Notes under the pieces: generated by a model | The model's input: the letters and a program-made list of their open reading frames with translations, nothing else | Database searches by the model: none | Told to the model about the DNA's origin: nothing | DNA from: CAVRXQ01 sp963838845 | Lineage (GTDB): Bacteria; Actinomycetota; Acidimicrobiia; Acidimicrobiales; Bog-793 | Assembly: GCA_963838845.1 (NCBI GenBank) | Contig: CAWISR010000003.1 | Span: forward strand, 1,240,001-1,304,000 | Reading direction: 5' to 3' | Length of the DNA: 64,000 nt | Shown: positions 26,452-36,381 of the stretch, one piece after another | Layout of the letters: each line of letters begins with the position of its first letter | How positions within the stretch are numbered: position 1 is the first letter of the stretch | Translations under genes and position numbers: made by a program

Positions 26452-27390
26452 TCATCTTCTTTGCAACCGCACGTCGAGCGCGTCTCGCAGCGCGTCGCCG
26501 ATGTAGTTCACTGCCGCGACGGTGATCACGATGCAAAGGCCGGCTGGATAGACCTCCCACCAGTAGCCGTCGAAGAGGTAGTTCACTCCTTGGGAGAGCA
26601 TGCCGCCCCAGGTCGCCGCCGGGGGAGGGAGTCCGAAGCCGAGGAAGCTCAACGTCGCCAGCGCGAGGATCGCGTCGACGATCTGGAAGGTCGCGTTGAC
26701 GATGATCGTCCCGATCGCGTTCGGCAAGATGTGCCGGACGAGGGTCCTGCGCGAACTAGCGCCCATTCCTTTTGCCGCAAGGACGTACTCGCGAGTTCGC
26801 AGCGAGAGCGTCTCGCCGCGGATGAGGCGCGCAGGGCCAAGCCAGGACAGCACCGATAACACGAGGATCAACAAGATCACCGTCGGGCGGAAGACCGTTG
26901 CCAGGAAGATGAAGAGAAACAGCCACGGCACCGCGAGCACCATGTCAACGACGCGCATCATCACCGCGTCCAAGGCGCCGCCGACGAAGCCGGCGAATGC
27001 TCCCCATAGGGCGCCGAACGCCGTCGAGATCAACGCGACCGCGAGCCCGATCTCGATCGAGGACTGACCGCCTGCCATCAAGCGGCCCAAAATGTCGTAA
27101 CCGTTCTGGTCGGTTCCGAGCAGATGCGCGGCGCTCGGCGCCTCGTTCACGATCGCGAGGTTCGTGTGCACCTGGTCGGTCAGGTAGAAGATTGGCCCCA
27201 CAAAGCACACCAGGATGACCAGGACGACGATTCCGAGCGCGACGAGCGCGGCGCGGTTTTCCGCGAAAGTCCGCAGCATCGCCGAACCCGACCGGGGAGC
27301 GATCGCCGCCTGGTCGTCTCGCTCCGAAAGGTCGCCGGCCGGACCGGGTCCGCCGACACCGAGCGACTGGGACTCGAGCACCCAGCTCAT
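26452..27390 (-). CDS. Dipeptide-type ABC permease, DppC class
   Basis: This 312-aa inner-membrane permease begins at an ATG at 27390 that overlaps the dppB stop (ATGA). LLGTDQNGYDILGRLMAGG is the DppC/OppC signature after TM1. The EAA-type loop for contact with an ATPase is present as EYVLAAKGMGASSRRTLVRH. FLGFGLPPPAATWGGML is the conserved DppC C-terminal element. The frame is open much further upstream but only as a shadow of dppB. No DppD/DppF ATPase gene is nearby. Confidence 0.9.
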   Translation of the reverse strand: MSWVLESQSLGVGGPGPAGDLSERDDQAAIAPRSGSAMLRTFAENRAALVALGIVVLVILVCFVGPIFYLTDQVHTNLAIVNEAPSAAHLLGTDQNGYDILGRLMAGGQSSIEIGLAVALISTAFGALWGAFAGFVGGALDAVMMRVVDMVLAVPWLFLFIFLATVFRPTVILLILVLSVLSWLGPARLIRGETLSLRTREYVLAAKGMGASSRRTLVRHILPNAIGTIIVNATFQIVDAILALATLSFLGFGLPPPAATWGGMLSQGVNYLFDGYWWEVYPAGLCIVITVAAVNYIGDALRDALDVRLQRR

Positions 27391-28334
27391 CGGTAGCGCA
27401 CCCTTGGGTCGAGTGCGGCGTACGCGAGGTCGGCGAGCAGATTGCCCAGCACCGTCGCCACGCCGACGAGCACGGTGATCCCGAGTTCGACCGGGTAATC
27501 GGAGGTCACCGCGGCGGTGAAATACGTGAGACCGATGCCGGGGAAGTTGAAGACGTACTCGACGATGATGCCGTCGGTGAGAAGCGCAGGGACGGACAAC
27601 CCGACCAGGGTCGCGACAGGGATCAGCGAGTTGCGCAGCGCGTGACGGACGAGCACCCGAAGGCGCGGCGCACCTTTTGCTCTCGCGGTGCGGATGTAGT
27701 CCTCGGCGAGAGTCTCGATCACTGATCCGCGCATGTACCTGCTGAACATCGCGACGTACACGAGGGTGAGAGTCGCGACCGGCAGGACAAGGGCTCTCGG
27801 GTCGGCGAGGATGCCGCCGATATTCGAGGCCTGGGGAACGTCTGCCGGGAAGAGGTGGACTCCGATCGCGAGACCGGCGACGAGCAAGAGGCCGAGCCAG
27901 TAAGACGGCATGGAATAGACGATGAAGGCGAGCCCGGTCCCGGAGTAGTCGAGGATCGAGTTGCGCTTCGCGGCTTGGATAACGCCGAGGGGGATCGCGA
28001 TCGCGAGTGCGAGCACAAGCGCGCTTCCGACCAAAACGAGGTCCTTCGGCACCTCGCTTCCGACCAGCGAGTCCACGCTCTGGTTGAGCTTGTACGAGTA
28101 GCCGAGGTTGCCGTGGATGAGCTGGTTGACGAAGGCGAGGTACTGGACCGGCAAAGAGCGGTTGAGCCCGTACTCGTGGTCGAAGTGCGCGATCGCGATC
28201 GGCGTCGCCCTCGGGCCGAGGATCGCGCGGGCGAGGTTCCCAGGGATGAGGTGCTGAAGGATGAACGCGAGCAGGGTCACGCCGATGAGGACGATCACCG
28301 CCTGGAAGAGCCGCCGGAAAATGAAACCGACCAC
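27387..28334 (-). CDS. Dipeptide-type ABC permease, DppB class
   Basis: This 315-aa permease starts at a GTG at 28334, 5 bp after the SIS gene ends. The N-terminus FIFRRLFQAVIVLIGVTLLAF is the DppB opening segment, HGNLGYSY is the periplasmic signature, and EDYIRTARAKGAPRLRVLVRH is the EAA loop. It pairs with the DppC protein through an ATGA overlap. Confidence 0.9.
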   Translation of the reverse strand: MVGFIFRRLFQAVIVLIGVTLLAFILQHLIPGNLARAILGPRATPIAIAHFDHEYGLNRSLPVQYLAFVNQLIHGNLGYSYKLNQSVDSLVGSEVPKDLVLVGSALVLALAIAIPLGVIQAAKRNSILDYSGTGLAFIVYSMPSYWLGLLLVAGLAIGVHLFPADVPQASNIGGILADPRALVLPVATLTLVYVAMFSRYMRGSVIETLAEDYIRTARAKGAPRLRVLVRHALRNSLIPVATLVGLSVPALLTDGIIVEYVFNFPGIGLTYFTAAVTSDYPVELGITVLVGVATVLGNLLADLAYAALDPRVRYR

Positions 28335-28339
28335 GTCGC

Positions 28340-29362
28340 TCAGCTCGTGAGGGTGACCTTCGACAACCCGGTCGGGTAGTCGGGATCAAATCCCCGTGCT
28401 CTTGCGAGGAAGAAGGCGAGCTGCTGTCCTCGCACGGTCGCCGCGATGGGCTGGAAGAGCTCGGGAAGCGAGGGAGGAAGCCGAAGCGGGCTGTCTCGTG
28501 CAACCGAGGAGAGAGCAACTGAAGCGCCCATCGCCGCGGCGCGCTCGGCGAGGTCCTGGGTATCTCGACTCGTCGGTCCGCCGCCGTCGATGACGAGCAC
28601 CGGCAATCCCTCAGAGATCGACGCGATCGGCCCGTGGAGGAAGTCCGCCGACGAGAACCCTTCTGCGAAGACGAGCGCTGCCTCCTTGCACTTCAGCGCG
28701 GTTTCGAGAGCGGCTGAGAAGCAGAAGCCCCGGGCAGCGACGACCATCCGGTCACGATCGCGCCAACGAGCTGCGAGTTCGACGACCGGATCTTCGTCTG
28801 AGAGCAAGGCGGTGACGAAGACGGGAAGATCGGCGAAGCTGTCGAGGTCGGCGCGGTCGGTCCCAAGTGCGGACGCGATGATGAGGGTCACCGCCATCTG
28901 CGCGGTGACAGTCTTCGTCGCCGGTACCGCGAGCTCCGGTCCGGCGTCGATCGCGACGGCGACGTCCGACATCTTCGCGAGCGGGCTTTCGGGTTCGTTC
29001 CCGACGCTCACCACGACCGCGCCGGCTTCGCGTAGCCGCTTGCTCGTCGCGACGATCTCAGGCGTGACGCCCGACTGGCTCAGCGCGACGACGAGGAATC
29101 CCGAGTAGTCGACTTCGGCCCGATAGCGGGTGTGGATGCTCGGGGCGACGAGTGAGACAGGGCGTCCGCTTGACATCTCGACTGCGTAGCGACCGAGAAT
29201 CGCCGCGTTGTCCGAGGAGCCGCGCGCGAGAAACGCCGTGCCGAGAAGCGGCTCCGGCAACACTTCCGCGATTCGCGCTCGAAGCTCTGGGACGCGCATC
29301 GCAAGACGCGCGAGCACCCGCGGCTGTTCGGCGATCTCGGCCCGCATCTGCTCACCGTTCAC
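28340..29362 (-). CDS. SIS-domain sugar isomerase/deaminase-like protein (GlmS C-terminal type)
   Basis: This 340-aa protein holds two SIS domains, like the isomerase half of GlmS or the AgaS/FrlB deglycase group. FLARGSSDNAAILGRYAVE, LVVALSQSGVTPEIVAT and ALKCKEAALVFAEGFSSADFLHGP match the sugar-phosphate loop, the SQSGxT phosphate motif and the Glu/His active region. There is no glutaminase domain, so it should deaminate or deglycate an amino sugar phosphate and not make one. The start is GTG at 29362 with GGAG upstream. First in the operon with the permeases, it hints that the imported ligand is a glycopeptide, muropeptide or fructosyl-amino acid. Confidence 0.82.
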   Translation of the reverse strand: MNGEQMRAEIAEQPRVLARLAMRVPELRARIAEVLPEPLLGTAFLARGSSDNAAILGRYAVEMSSGRPVSLVAPSIHTRYRAEVDYSGFLVVALSQSGVTPEIVATSKRLREAGAVVVSVGNEPESPLAKMSDVAVAIDAGPELAVPATKTVTAQMAVTLIIASALGTDRADLDSFADLPVFVTALLSDEDPVVELAARWRDRDRMVVAARGFCFSAALETALKCKEAALVFAEGFSSADFLHGPIASISEGLPVLVIDGGGPTSRDTQDLAERAAAMGASVALSSVARDSPLRLPPSLPELFQPIAATVRGQQLAFFLARARGFDPDYPTGLSKVTLTS

Positions 29363-29495
29363 CGTCTCCGCCTCTCGTCGGATCGAACCCGTGATAGCGC
29401 GCGCTCAGTGCTTCCCGCTTCTCCTCGTACCTCCGGTGCGGTAGGCAAACAGTATGCTGTGTATGTTTTCAGCGGCAAAGATACCTGTCTAGGAC

Positions 29496-29506
29496 GGGGG
29501 GGGGGG
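29496..29506 (+). repeat. 11-base poly-G tract at the ribosome site
   Basis: Eleven consecutive G lie 6 bp before the ATG of the second peptide-binding protein (29513), where the Shine-Dalgarno sequence should be. Such tracts change length easily during replication and can alter translation or promoter spacing. Confidence 0.85.
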
Positions 29507-29512
29507 TTCGCA

Positions 29513-31166
29513 ATGGACAGGAGGGGCTCGTCTCGTAGATACCGTTCCAGCGTCGTAACTCTGCTATCTGTGTTGATGCTCGCCGGCGTCGGAATTACGA
29601 CAATTTCGCCAGCGTGGGCGACCTCGTATTCCCGGCACAACGCATCAATCCGGAACGCCGGATCGTCGAGCTCGACAATTACGGCTGCGATTAGTTCCGA
29701 TCCGCCGTCTCTCGATCCGGCCAAGGGTTTCGACCCGACATCGTGGTCATTCATACACGCGACGTTCGTAACTCTTCTCACCTTCAATAACGCCATCCAG
29801 ATCGTCCCCTGGGGCGCCGAGTCGATGCCGAAGGTCAGCGACGGGGGACGCGTGTACACCTTCAGGCTTCGTCCCGGATTGAAATTCAGTGATGGCGAGA
29901 AGGTCACGGCTCAGACGTACGCCGACGGTATCGACCGCATCTTGAATCCAAAGACGAAGTCTCTCGTGATGGCCTTTTACGAGATCATCAACGGCGCGAC
30001 TGCGTACTCGAACGGCAAGGCGAAGTCTGTGAGTGGCATTCGTGTCATCGGCACGAACACGATCAGCTTCACTCTTACGCGACCAGACCGCACCTTTTTG
30101 GACATCATGGCGATTCCAAATGCCGCTGCCGTGCCCCCGAAGGTGATCGCGAAGCACTCGTCCACATTTGGACTAAGTCCGGTTGGCGACGGTCCCTACA
30201 TCGTGCAGAGCTACATTCCCGGACAGCGAGATAACGCTCGTGCGCAACAAGTCTTACTTCGCCGCGAAGTCAGTATCGACTGGGAGGATCGAGATCACAA
30301 TCGGGCTCTCACCAGAGACAGAAGTACTCCGAGTGGAAAACGGTTCCACCGACGTGATGATGGACAACCTGCCCACTCCGTCGTATATCTCGTTGCACAA
30401 CAACTCCCACTACGCGAAGTACCTTCACCACTTCACCGCGATAGCCGACAACTATGTCGCGCTCAACATGCGTAAGTCGCCATTTACGAATCAGCTTGTT
30501 CGCGAGGCCGCCGCGTATGCAGTCAATGGCTCACAGGTGCTTCGGTCCATTGCTGGGATGGGATCGCTACTCACGCAGATCCTCGCGCCCGGTATGCCGG
30601 GATTCGACCCGAGCGTCAAACCACTTGCGTACGACCCTGCAAAGGCGAAGAAGCTCCTGAAGCAGGCCGGATATCCGAACGGAAAAGGGATGCCGACGCT
30701 CACGTTCGCCGTGGCAACTGGTGGCTTCACCGCCGGTGCGAATGTCGCGGAGGTCGTGCAGGAAGACCTGGATCAGGTGGGCTTCCATGTCCAATTGAAG
30801 GTGACGGCGCCGGGGGCGTTTCTTTCGTCGATCGGTCAATATCCGTTGACGATGGGTATTTACGGAATCGACTATCCAGATCCGTATGACCTCATCGCCA
30901 GTCAGTTCGCGTGTTCGGAGATTGCGGCCGGCAACAACTGGCAGTTCTATTGCAACCACGCGGTCGACAAGACGCTCGCCTCATCCCTCTCTTTGCCATT
31001 GAACAAAGCGATACCCGTCTACCGCACCCTCCAAACGAAGATCCTGTCCGCGTTTCCTTGGATTCCGCTCTACTACCAGGAGCTGTGGTACTTCGTGAAC
31101 CCAAAGGTGAGCGGCTTTGGGGCGAATGCGCTGTATCCGTTCCTCTTTGCCGAGTGGCGCGCGTGA
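29513..31166 (+). pseudogene. Second peptide-binding protein (SBP_bac_5), frameshifted
   Basis: The first frame encodes a signal peptide (SVVTLLSVLMLAGVGITTI), SSDPPSLDPAKGFDP and FRLRPGLKFSDGEKVTAQTY, the standard domain-I signatures, and reaches VGDGPYIVQSYIPG near 30223. The remainder, SEITLVRNKSYF through to a TGA at 31166, lies one frame over. Removing the C at 30224 restores the canonical PGSEITLVRN junction and a protein of about 550 aa. Everything else is intact, so an indel error or recent mutation is likely. It leads an operon with two permeases, an aminotransferase, a kinase, a GntR regulator and RraA. Confidence 0.8.
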
Positions 31167-31320
31167 CCGTATTGCCAAGAGCCCATTTCAACACCGCTAC
31201 GCCGAAATTGAAGGGTCGATACGACGTCGCCAGTTCGGCAGACCGCGAGCGAATAGGTCGCGCCTGAGCAATGGCCACAGAGTGCAGCTTCTGACATCGA
31301 GCTTGCCCGGTAGGTGAGTC

Positions 31321-32238
31321 ATGCTCGCCGCTGAGAAAGTCGCGGGGCCAGGCGGCGCGCTCTCGACAGACGCCCTCGCGAGGACGACGTCCACTCGGCT
31401 GCGTGACGTCGTCCACGAGGTTGCGACCCGCCCAGGGGGCCTCGCGGGAGCGTTCCTCACGTTCGTCATCGTCGCGACCGCCGTCCTCGCGCCGGTCATT
31501 GCCCCACACTCGCCCTATTACCAATTTCCGAATGGACTTCGTGCCGACGGATCGCCGATCGGGCCGAGCAGCCAGTTCCTCCTTGGCACGGACGCCCTTG
31601 GTCGCGACGAATTCAGTCGCTTGCTCTACGGAATACGAAACACGCTCGATATCGCACTCGCCGCGAACGTCGTCGCGGCTTTCGTCGGTGTCGCGTTCGG
31701 GTGCGTGGCCGGATACTTCGGAGGGTGGCTCGACACCATCTTGATGCGTCTCACCGAAGTGCTGCTCGCCGTGCCCGCGATCCTTCTTGCGGCGTTTCTC
31801 ACTCTTGTGACGCAGCCGTCCCAATTGAGCCTCATCCTCATCATCGGGAGCGTCAACTGGTACTACCTCGCGCGCATCGTGCGGGCAGAGGTGCTCTCGA
31901 TCCGCCGCAGGGAGTTCGTCGAGGCGGCTGTCGTCTTCGGTTCGAACCACCGGCACGTCATCTTCGGCCACGTGCTCCGCCAAGTGTGGTCGCTCGTCAT
32001 CGTCTACATGACACTCGAGTTTTCGACGACGGCGACATTCGTCGCCGCGATGTCCTTTGTCGGAGTGGGGATCCAACCGCCGACGCCCGATCTCGGCAAC
32101 ATGATCGCGGACGGAAGCCAGTACCTGACGAGCGTGCCTCGCCTCGCGATCGTCCCAGGAGTAGCCCTCGGTCTGTTGGTGCTCGGATTCAACTTGTTGG
32201 GCGACAGCCTTCACGACGCAATGGGGAAACATGCTTAG
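31321..32238 (+). CDS. Dipeptide-type ABC permease, DppC class (second system)
   Basis: This 305-aa permease carries LLGTDALGRDEFSRLLYG (DppC signature), the ATPase-contact loop EFVEAAVVFGSNHRHVIFGH and the terminal element FVGVGIQPPTPDLGNMI. The start is the ATG at 31321 behind AGGTGAG. The gene order is C before B, the reverse of the first locus and of most Dpp operons. Confidence 0.9.
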   Translation: MLAAEKVAGPGGALSTDALARTTSTRLRDVVHEVATRPGGLAGAFLTFVIVATAVLAPVIAPHSPYYQFPNGLRADGSPIGPSSQFLLGTDALGRDEFSRLLYGIRNTLDIALAANVVAAFVGVAFGCVAGYFGGWLDTILMRLTEVLLAVPAILLAAFLTLVTQPSQLSLILIIGSVNWYYLARIVRAEVLSIRRREFVEAAVVFGSNHRHVIFGHVLRQVWSLVIVYMTLEFSTTATFVAAMSFVGVGIQPPTPDLGNMIADGSQYLTSVPRLAIVPGVALGLLVLGFNLLGDSLHDAMGKHA

Positions 32239-32264
32239 GCGTTGGCGCGAGCGAGGTTGACGGC

Positions 32265-33194
32265 ATGGCCCGTTTTTTCGTTCGACGCGTCATAAGCGGC
32301 ATCGGCGTCCTGTGGGGCATCGTCACGCTCGTGTTCGTGATCGGGTTCGCGTTGCCCATCAATCCCGCGCGCGTCATCGCTGGACGGAACGCACCGGCCT
32401 CGGTAGTGCGAAGCATCTACCGTCAGCTTGGCCTCAACCGGCCACTTCCGGTCCGTTACGCCGAGTACTTGTGGCATCTCTTGCACGGAAATCTCGGCCA
32501 GTCCTACGCGACGAACCAGGCCGTCGCACAAGCGCTCGGCCAGCGCCTGCCCTACACGCTCGAACTCGTGTCCCTCAGCGTATTCGGAGAGCTGATAATC
32601 GGTGTCACTCTCGGCATCGTCGCCGCGGCTCGTCGCCGCTCTGTATTCGACGGCTTCGCGAGCGTCGTCGCGATGCTTGGATTGACCGTGCCAACGTTCT
32701 GGCTGGGTCTCGTTGTGCTGTACCTCTTTGCCTTTCGATGGCCGATTCTTCCGCTCGGCGGAGTCAATCAAGCCGACTGGGTCATCCTTCCCGCCTTCTG
32801 CATCGCCTTCACGGGTGCGGGTTTCTACACGCGAATGGGAAGGGCGAGTCTCATCGAGGTTCTCGCGGAGGACTACATACGTACGGCGCGGGCAAAAGGA
32901 GCGAGCGCTTCGCGGATCCTCCTCCGGCATGCACTGCGCAACGCCATGCGCGCGATTGTGACGATGGCGGGCCTCGACTTCGCGACGCTGATGGGAGGCG
33001 TGCTCGTCACAGAGCAGGTCTTTGGGATTCCAGGGCTTGGCACACTCGCCTGGACCGCGGTGTTGCAGAACGATCTGCCGATGCTCGAAGGAGTCATCGT
33101 GGTCATCGGCGCGGTGATCGTGGTGATGACGATCCTTACGGACCTGATCTATGCGTGGCTCGATCCGCGGGTGAGCCTCGCCCACACGGGCTGA
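32265..33194 (+). CDS. Dipeptide-type ABC permease, DppB class (second system)
   Basis: This 309-aa permease starts at an ATG at 32265, 26 bp after the DppC gene. FFVRRVISGIGVLWGIVTL is the DppB opening helix, HGNLGQSY the signature and EDYIRTARAKGASASRILLRH the ATPase-contact loop. The frame extends upstream only as a shadow of dppC. No ATPase gene follows; the next gene is an aminotransferase. Confidence 0.9.
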   Translation: MARFFVRRVISGIGVLWGIVTLVFVIGFALPINPARVIAGRNAPASVVRSIYRQLGLNRPLPVRYAEYLWHLLHGNLGQSYATNQAVAQALGQRLPYTLELVSLSVFGELIIGVTLGIVAAARRRSVFDGFASVVAMLGLTVPTFWLGLVVLYLFAFRWPILPLGGVNQADWVILPAFCIAFTGAGFYTRMGRASLIEVLAEDYIRTARAKGASASRILLRHALRNAMRAIVTMAGLDFATLMGGVLVTEQVFGIPGLGTLAWTAVLQNDLPMLEGVIVVIGAVIVVMTILTDLIYAWLDPRVSLAHTG

Positions 33195-33266
33195 GGTCAC
33201 GACACATGTCGTCGCACCGCGGTCTCTCGTGTCTTCGTGAGGCGAGCGCGCGGGGGAGAAGCTTTG

Positions 33267-33272
33267 TATAAT
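33267..33272 (+). promoter_or_regulatory. Consensus -10 TATAAT before the aminotransferase
   Basis: A perfect TATAAT lies 28 bp before the GTG at 33301, without a recognisable -35. It is embedded in GTATAATGACATAC, whose ends form a GTAT/ATAC inverted repeat and could double as an operator. It argues against using the ATG at 33271, which overlaps it. Confidence 0.45.
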
Positions 33273-33300
33273 GACATACGAAATACGGAGAGGGGGCGAG

Positions 33301-34644
33301 GTGACGGCCTATCCGCAACCGGGGCACTTCGGGGCGTCCGAGGCGGCGTTCAAAGAGGCGCTTGAGGTAATCCCAAGCGGCGTGAACAGCACGGCGCGAT
33401 CAATTTATGGCGGATGGTATCCCTACCCGCTCTTCGCGAAGGAGGGCAGCGGCTCGCGAATCACTGACGTCGACGGCAATACCTACATTGACTACCTTCT
33501 CGGCCTCGGGCCGATGACCTTCGGCCACCGACCTCCTGAGATCACAAGAGCCGTAGTCGACTTCATCGAGAATCACGGGACGATGTACGCGCTCCCCACG
33601 CTCGAAGAGATCGAGCTCGCCCGCAAAATCGTCGCCTCGGTGCCGAGCATCGAACAGGTGCACCTGTCCAATACCGGTACCGAGGCAGTGCTTTACGCCA
33701 CTCGCCTCGCTCGTGCGTTCACCGGTCGTCCGCTCCTTGTGCGCTTTGAAGGGATGTACCACGGCTTTTCCGACAGTGTGTACTGGAGCAAACACCCGCC
33801 TCTCGACGAAGCCGGTGACGACACTCACCCCAGGCCGGTCGCCCAGGGTCCAGGCCTCCCACCGGAACTTGAGACGAGTTTGCTCGTCCTCCCTTGGAAC
33901 GACGTCGACGCGTTGCGGTCGGTGTTCGCTGCGCGAGGTGGCGAGATCGCCGCTGTCATCACCGAGCCGGTGATGTGCAACACCGGTTGCATCCTTCCCG
34001 AGCCCGGGTACTTGGAGGCGATGCGCGAGATTGCGAGCTCGTCCGGCTCGCTGCTCATCTACGACGAGGTGATCACGGGATTTCGGTTGGCGCTCGGCGG
34101 AGCTCAGAGTCTGTATGGGATCGAGCCAGATCTCACTGTGTTTGCGAAGGGTCTCGGCGGAGGTTTCCCCGTCGCAGCGCTCGGCGGGCGAAAGGAGGTG
34201 ATGGCACTCGTCGACGACGGTACGGTCTCGATGGCCGGAACCTATAGCGGTAACGGAATCGCCGTCGCCGCGGCGAACGCTGCACTTGACCTCCTTTCGG
34301 ATCCGAAGCGGTTCGTCCACGTGAATGCTGTCGGCGATACGTTGCGTGAGCGCCTGCAGGAGCTCTTCGACTCGGCTCGGATCCCGACACGCGTTGTCGG
34401 CATCGGCCCGGTGTTCCAGGTCTGGTTCGCTGACACGCCAATCCGCAACTATCGCGACGCAGTGCGTCACGCGGATCAGGCGCTGTTCCGGCGGTGGTGG
34501 GAAGAGATGTTGACGCGCGGTGTGCTTTTTCACCCACATCCTTTCGAGAACGTGTTCGTCTCGTTTGCCCATGACTTCGACGACGTTGAAGAGACGCTTG
34601 CCGCCGGAGCGGACGCGATCACCATGCTCGCCTTAGATAGGTGA
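33301..34644 (+). CDS. Class III aminotransferase, glutamate-1-semialdehyde aminomutase-like
   Basis: This 447-aa PLP enzyme is counted from a GTG at 33301 with GGAGAGGGGG upstream. NTGTEAVLYATRLARA, YDEVITGFRLALGGAQ and the PLP Lys in FAKGLGGGFPVAALGG are all present; GSGSRITDVDGNTYIDY is the GSA-aminomutase-type opening. Its catabolic setting makes heme synthesis unlikely; it probably moves an amino group on a small amino acid or amino sugar product. An ATG at 33271 would add ten residues but overlaps a TATAAT box. Confidence 0.85.
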   Translation: MTAYPQPGHFGASEAAFKEALEVIPSGVNSTARSIYGGWYPYPLFAKEGSGSRITDVDGNTYIDYLLGLGPMTFGHRPPEITRAVVDFIENHGTMYALPTLEEIELARKIVASVPSIEQVHLSNTGTEAVLYATRLARAFTGRPLLVRFEGMYHGFSDSVYWSKHPPLDEAGDDTHPRPVAQGPGLPPELETSLLVLPWNDVDALRSVFAARGGEIAAVITEPVMCNTGCILPEPGYLEAMREIASSSGSLLIYDEVITGFRLALGGAQSLYGIEPDLTVFAKGLGGGFPVAALGGRKEVMALVDDGTVSMAGTYSGNGIAVAAANAALDLLSDPKRFVHVNAVGDTLRERLQELFDSARIPTRVVGIGPVFQVWFADTPIRNYRDAVRHADQALFRRWWEEMLTRGVLFHPHPFENVFVSFAHDFDDVEETLAAGADAITMLALDR

Positions 34645-34804
34645 GCAGTCGGGCTTCATCGTCGCTTGCCATCGCGCGGTCCAGCGGCCACAGAGTGAGC
34701 TTGGGCCGGTGCGAGGACGTGAAACGCGGCGGCCGGCGGCATGACTGGATCGAGCGATGGCGTCTTGATGAATGCGTGATATCCGTGTGGGCGCTGGCGG
34801 TGAC

Positions 34805-36286
34805 GTGAGCGATTCGGTGGGGGATCGGCGGGTGGTTGTCGGCCTCGACCTCGGCACGTCGGCATTAAAGGGCGTCGCCGTTGACGAATCGGGCTGCGTC
34901 GTCGGGCATGCACGCGCGGCGTACGAAACGAGGCGCCCCGTTTTCGGAGCTGCCGAGCAGGAAGTCGCCGATTGGCTTGTAGCCCTGCGACATGTCGTTG
35001 CCGAACTCGACCGGGTGACTCCGTCGACGAATTGGGAGGCGATCGGGCTCTCCTCGATGATCCCAACGCTTGTGGCGCGCGACGGAGAGGGGAGTCCAGT
35101 CGGACCGGCGGTCACCTACGAGGATCAGCGAGCCGAGCCTGAAGGGGCGGCCCTCGTCGAAGCGGTCGGGGCTCGCGATTGCTATGAGATCACGGGCCAG
35201 CGTGTCGACGGTCGCTACCTGCTCCCCATGTTTGGACGCCTCCGGCGCTGCGATCCCGACCGCACCGCCGCCACTCGGTCGATCGCTGGCGCCAAGGACC
35301 AGTTGTTTTGGTACCTCACGGGACAACTACTTACCGATCCGAGCACGGCGGCCGGATACGGGTGTTTCGACCTCGCAGAGAAGACTTGGTCAAAAGCGAT
35401 CCTTGACACGGCTATTGACCTCTACGGGCAGATTCCGAGCCTTCCCGACATTGAGCCTTCGAGCGCCTCGCGGCGGCTTCGGTCATCGAGCGCCGAGGAG
35501 CTCGGGGTTCGCTCTGGTCTGCCGATCATCCTCGGTGCCGCCGACTCGGTGCTTGGCACCTACGCAGTTGGGGCCCGTCAGTCCGGCGAGATCTCCTACC
35601 TGGCCGGTACCAGCACTGTCATTCTTGGGGTTAGCGAAGAGGTCGTCCGCGACCGTCTCGAGCGGTGCATCGTGACTGCCCTTCAAGACACAAACGGAAT
35701 CGGTCTCGAGATGGACTTGCTCTCGACGGGCAGTGCGCTTGCGTGGCTATCGAATGTGCTTGGACTGGCGCAGGTGTCCGATCTCGTGCCCCTCGCAGCT
35801 TCGGCGGATCCTGCCACATCACCTGTGTTCCTGCCCTACCTCGCCCCGGGCGAGCAAGGGGCGCTATGGGACTCCGCAGCGACCGCAGCCGTTGTCGGAG
35901 TCCATCTTGGCCACAATCGAGAGGATATTGCGCGCGCCCTTCTGAGTGGCCTGGTGATCGAAAGTCGCCGTTGCCTTGGTGTGCTCGATGAGCTCATCGG
36001 ATCATCCGGAACGTTGTATCTGTCAGGCCCCACCGCGAGCGGACCACCTTTCGTGCAAGACCTCGCTGACGCGACAGGGCGCGAGATCGTCGTATGTGAC
36101 CCTGGAGTTGCTGGCCATTCAGCACTCGGGGCGGCGATATTCGCGGCCGGGGTGATCGACGAAAGCTGGCCTCAGCCCTCGGCTGAGCGGGTCGCGACGG
36201 TTCAACCAGACCCCGCCCAAGCCGAAGTCTGGCGCGGTCTCGTTGCGCGGCACGAGTCGGCACGAGTCGCGCTCTCAGGCCAATGA
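34805..36286 (+). CDS. FGGY-family carbohydrate kinase
   Basis: This 493-aa kinase phosphorylates a sugar or polyol. VVGLDLGTSALKGVAV is the N-terminal ATP/phosphate loop, YEDQRAEPEG and AKDQLFWYLTGQLLTDPSTA match the sugar-binding part of xylulokinase-type members, and LSGPTASGPPFVQDLAD the second-domain signature. The GTG at 34805 is preferred because it begins just before the kinase fold; an in-frame ATG at 34772 would add 11 residues. Which sugar it uses cannot be told from sequence. Confidence 0.85.
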   Translation: MSDSVGDRRVVVGLDLGTSALKGVAVDESGCVVGHARAAYETRRPVFGAAEQEVADWLVALRHVVAELDRVTPSTNWEAIGLSSMIPTLVARDGEGSPVGPAVTYEDQRAEPEGAALVEAVGARDCYEITGQRVDGRYLLPMFGRLRRCDPDRTAATRSIAGAKDQLFWYLTGQLLTDPSTAAGYGCFDLAEKTWSKAILDTAIDLYGQIPSLPDIEPSSASRRLRSSSAEELGVRSGLPIILGAADSVLGTYAVGARQSGEISYLAGTSTVILGVSEEVVRDRLERCIVTALQDTNGIGLEMDLLSTGSALAWLSNVLGLAQVSDLVPLAASADPATSPVFLPYLAPGEQGALWDSAATAAVVGVHLGHNREDIARALLSGLVIESRRCLGVLDELIGSSGTLYLSGPTASGPPFVQDLADATGREIVVCDPGVAGHSALGAAIFAAGVIDESWPQPSAERVATVQPDPAQAEVWRGLVARHESARVALSGQ

Positions 36287-36381
36287 GACGGTCGACGCCG
36301 GAAACGGCAGTACACCGACGTGCGAAGGAAGGCTGGCAAGCGAGGATTGCCGGACATCGGTTTAAGCCGAGGTGGGCATAG

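Noticed and set aside
27391..28518. Very long N-terminal extension of the first DppC permease (688-aa frame)
   Set aside because: The added part is an Arg/Pro-rich shadow of dppB. The true start is the ATG at 27390 that overlaps the dppB stop.
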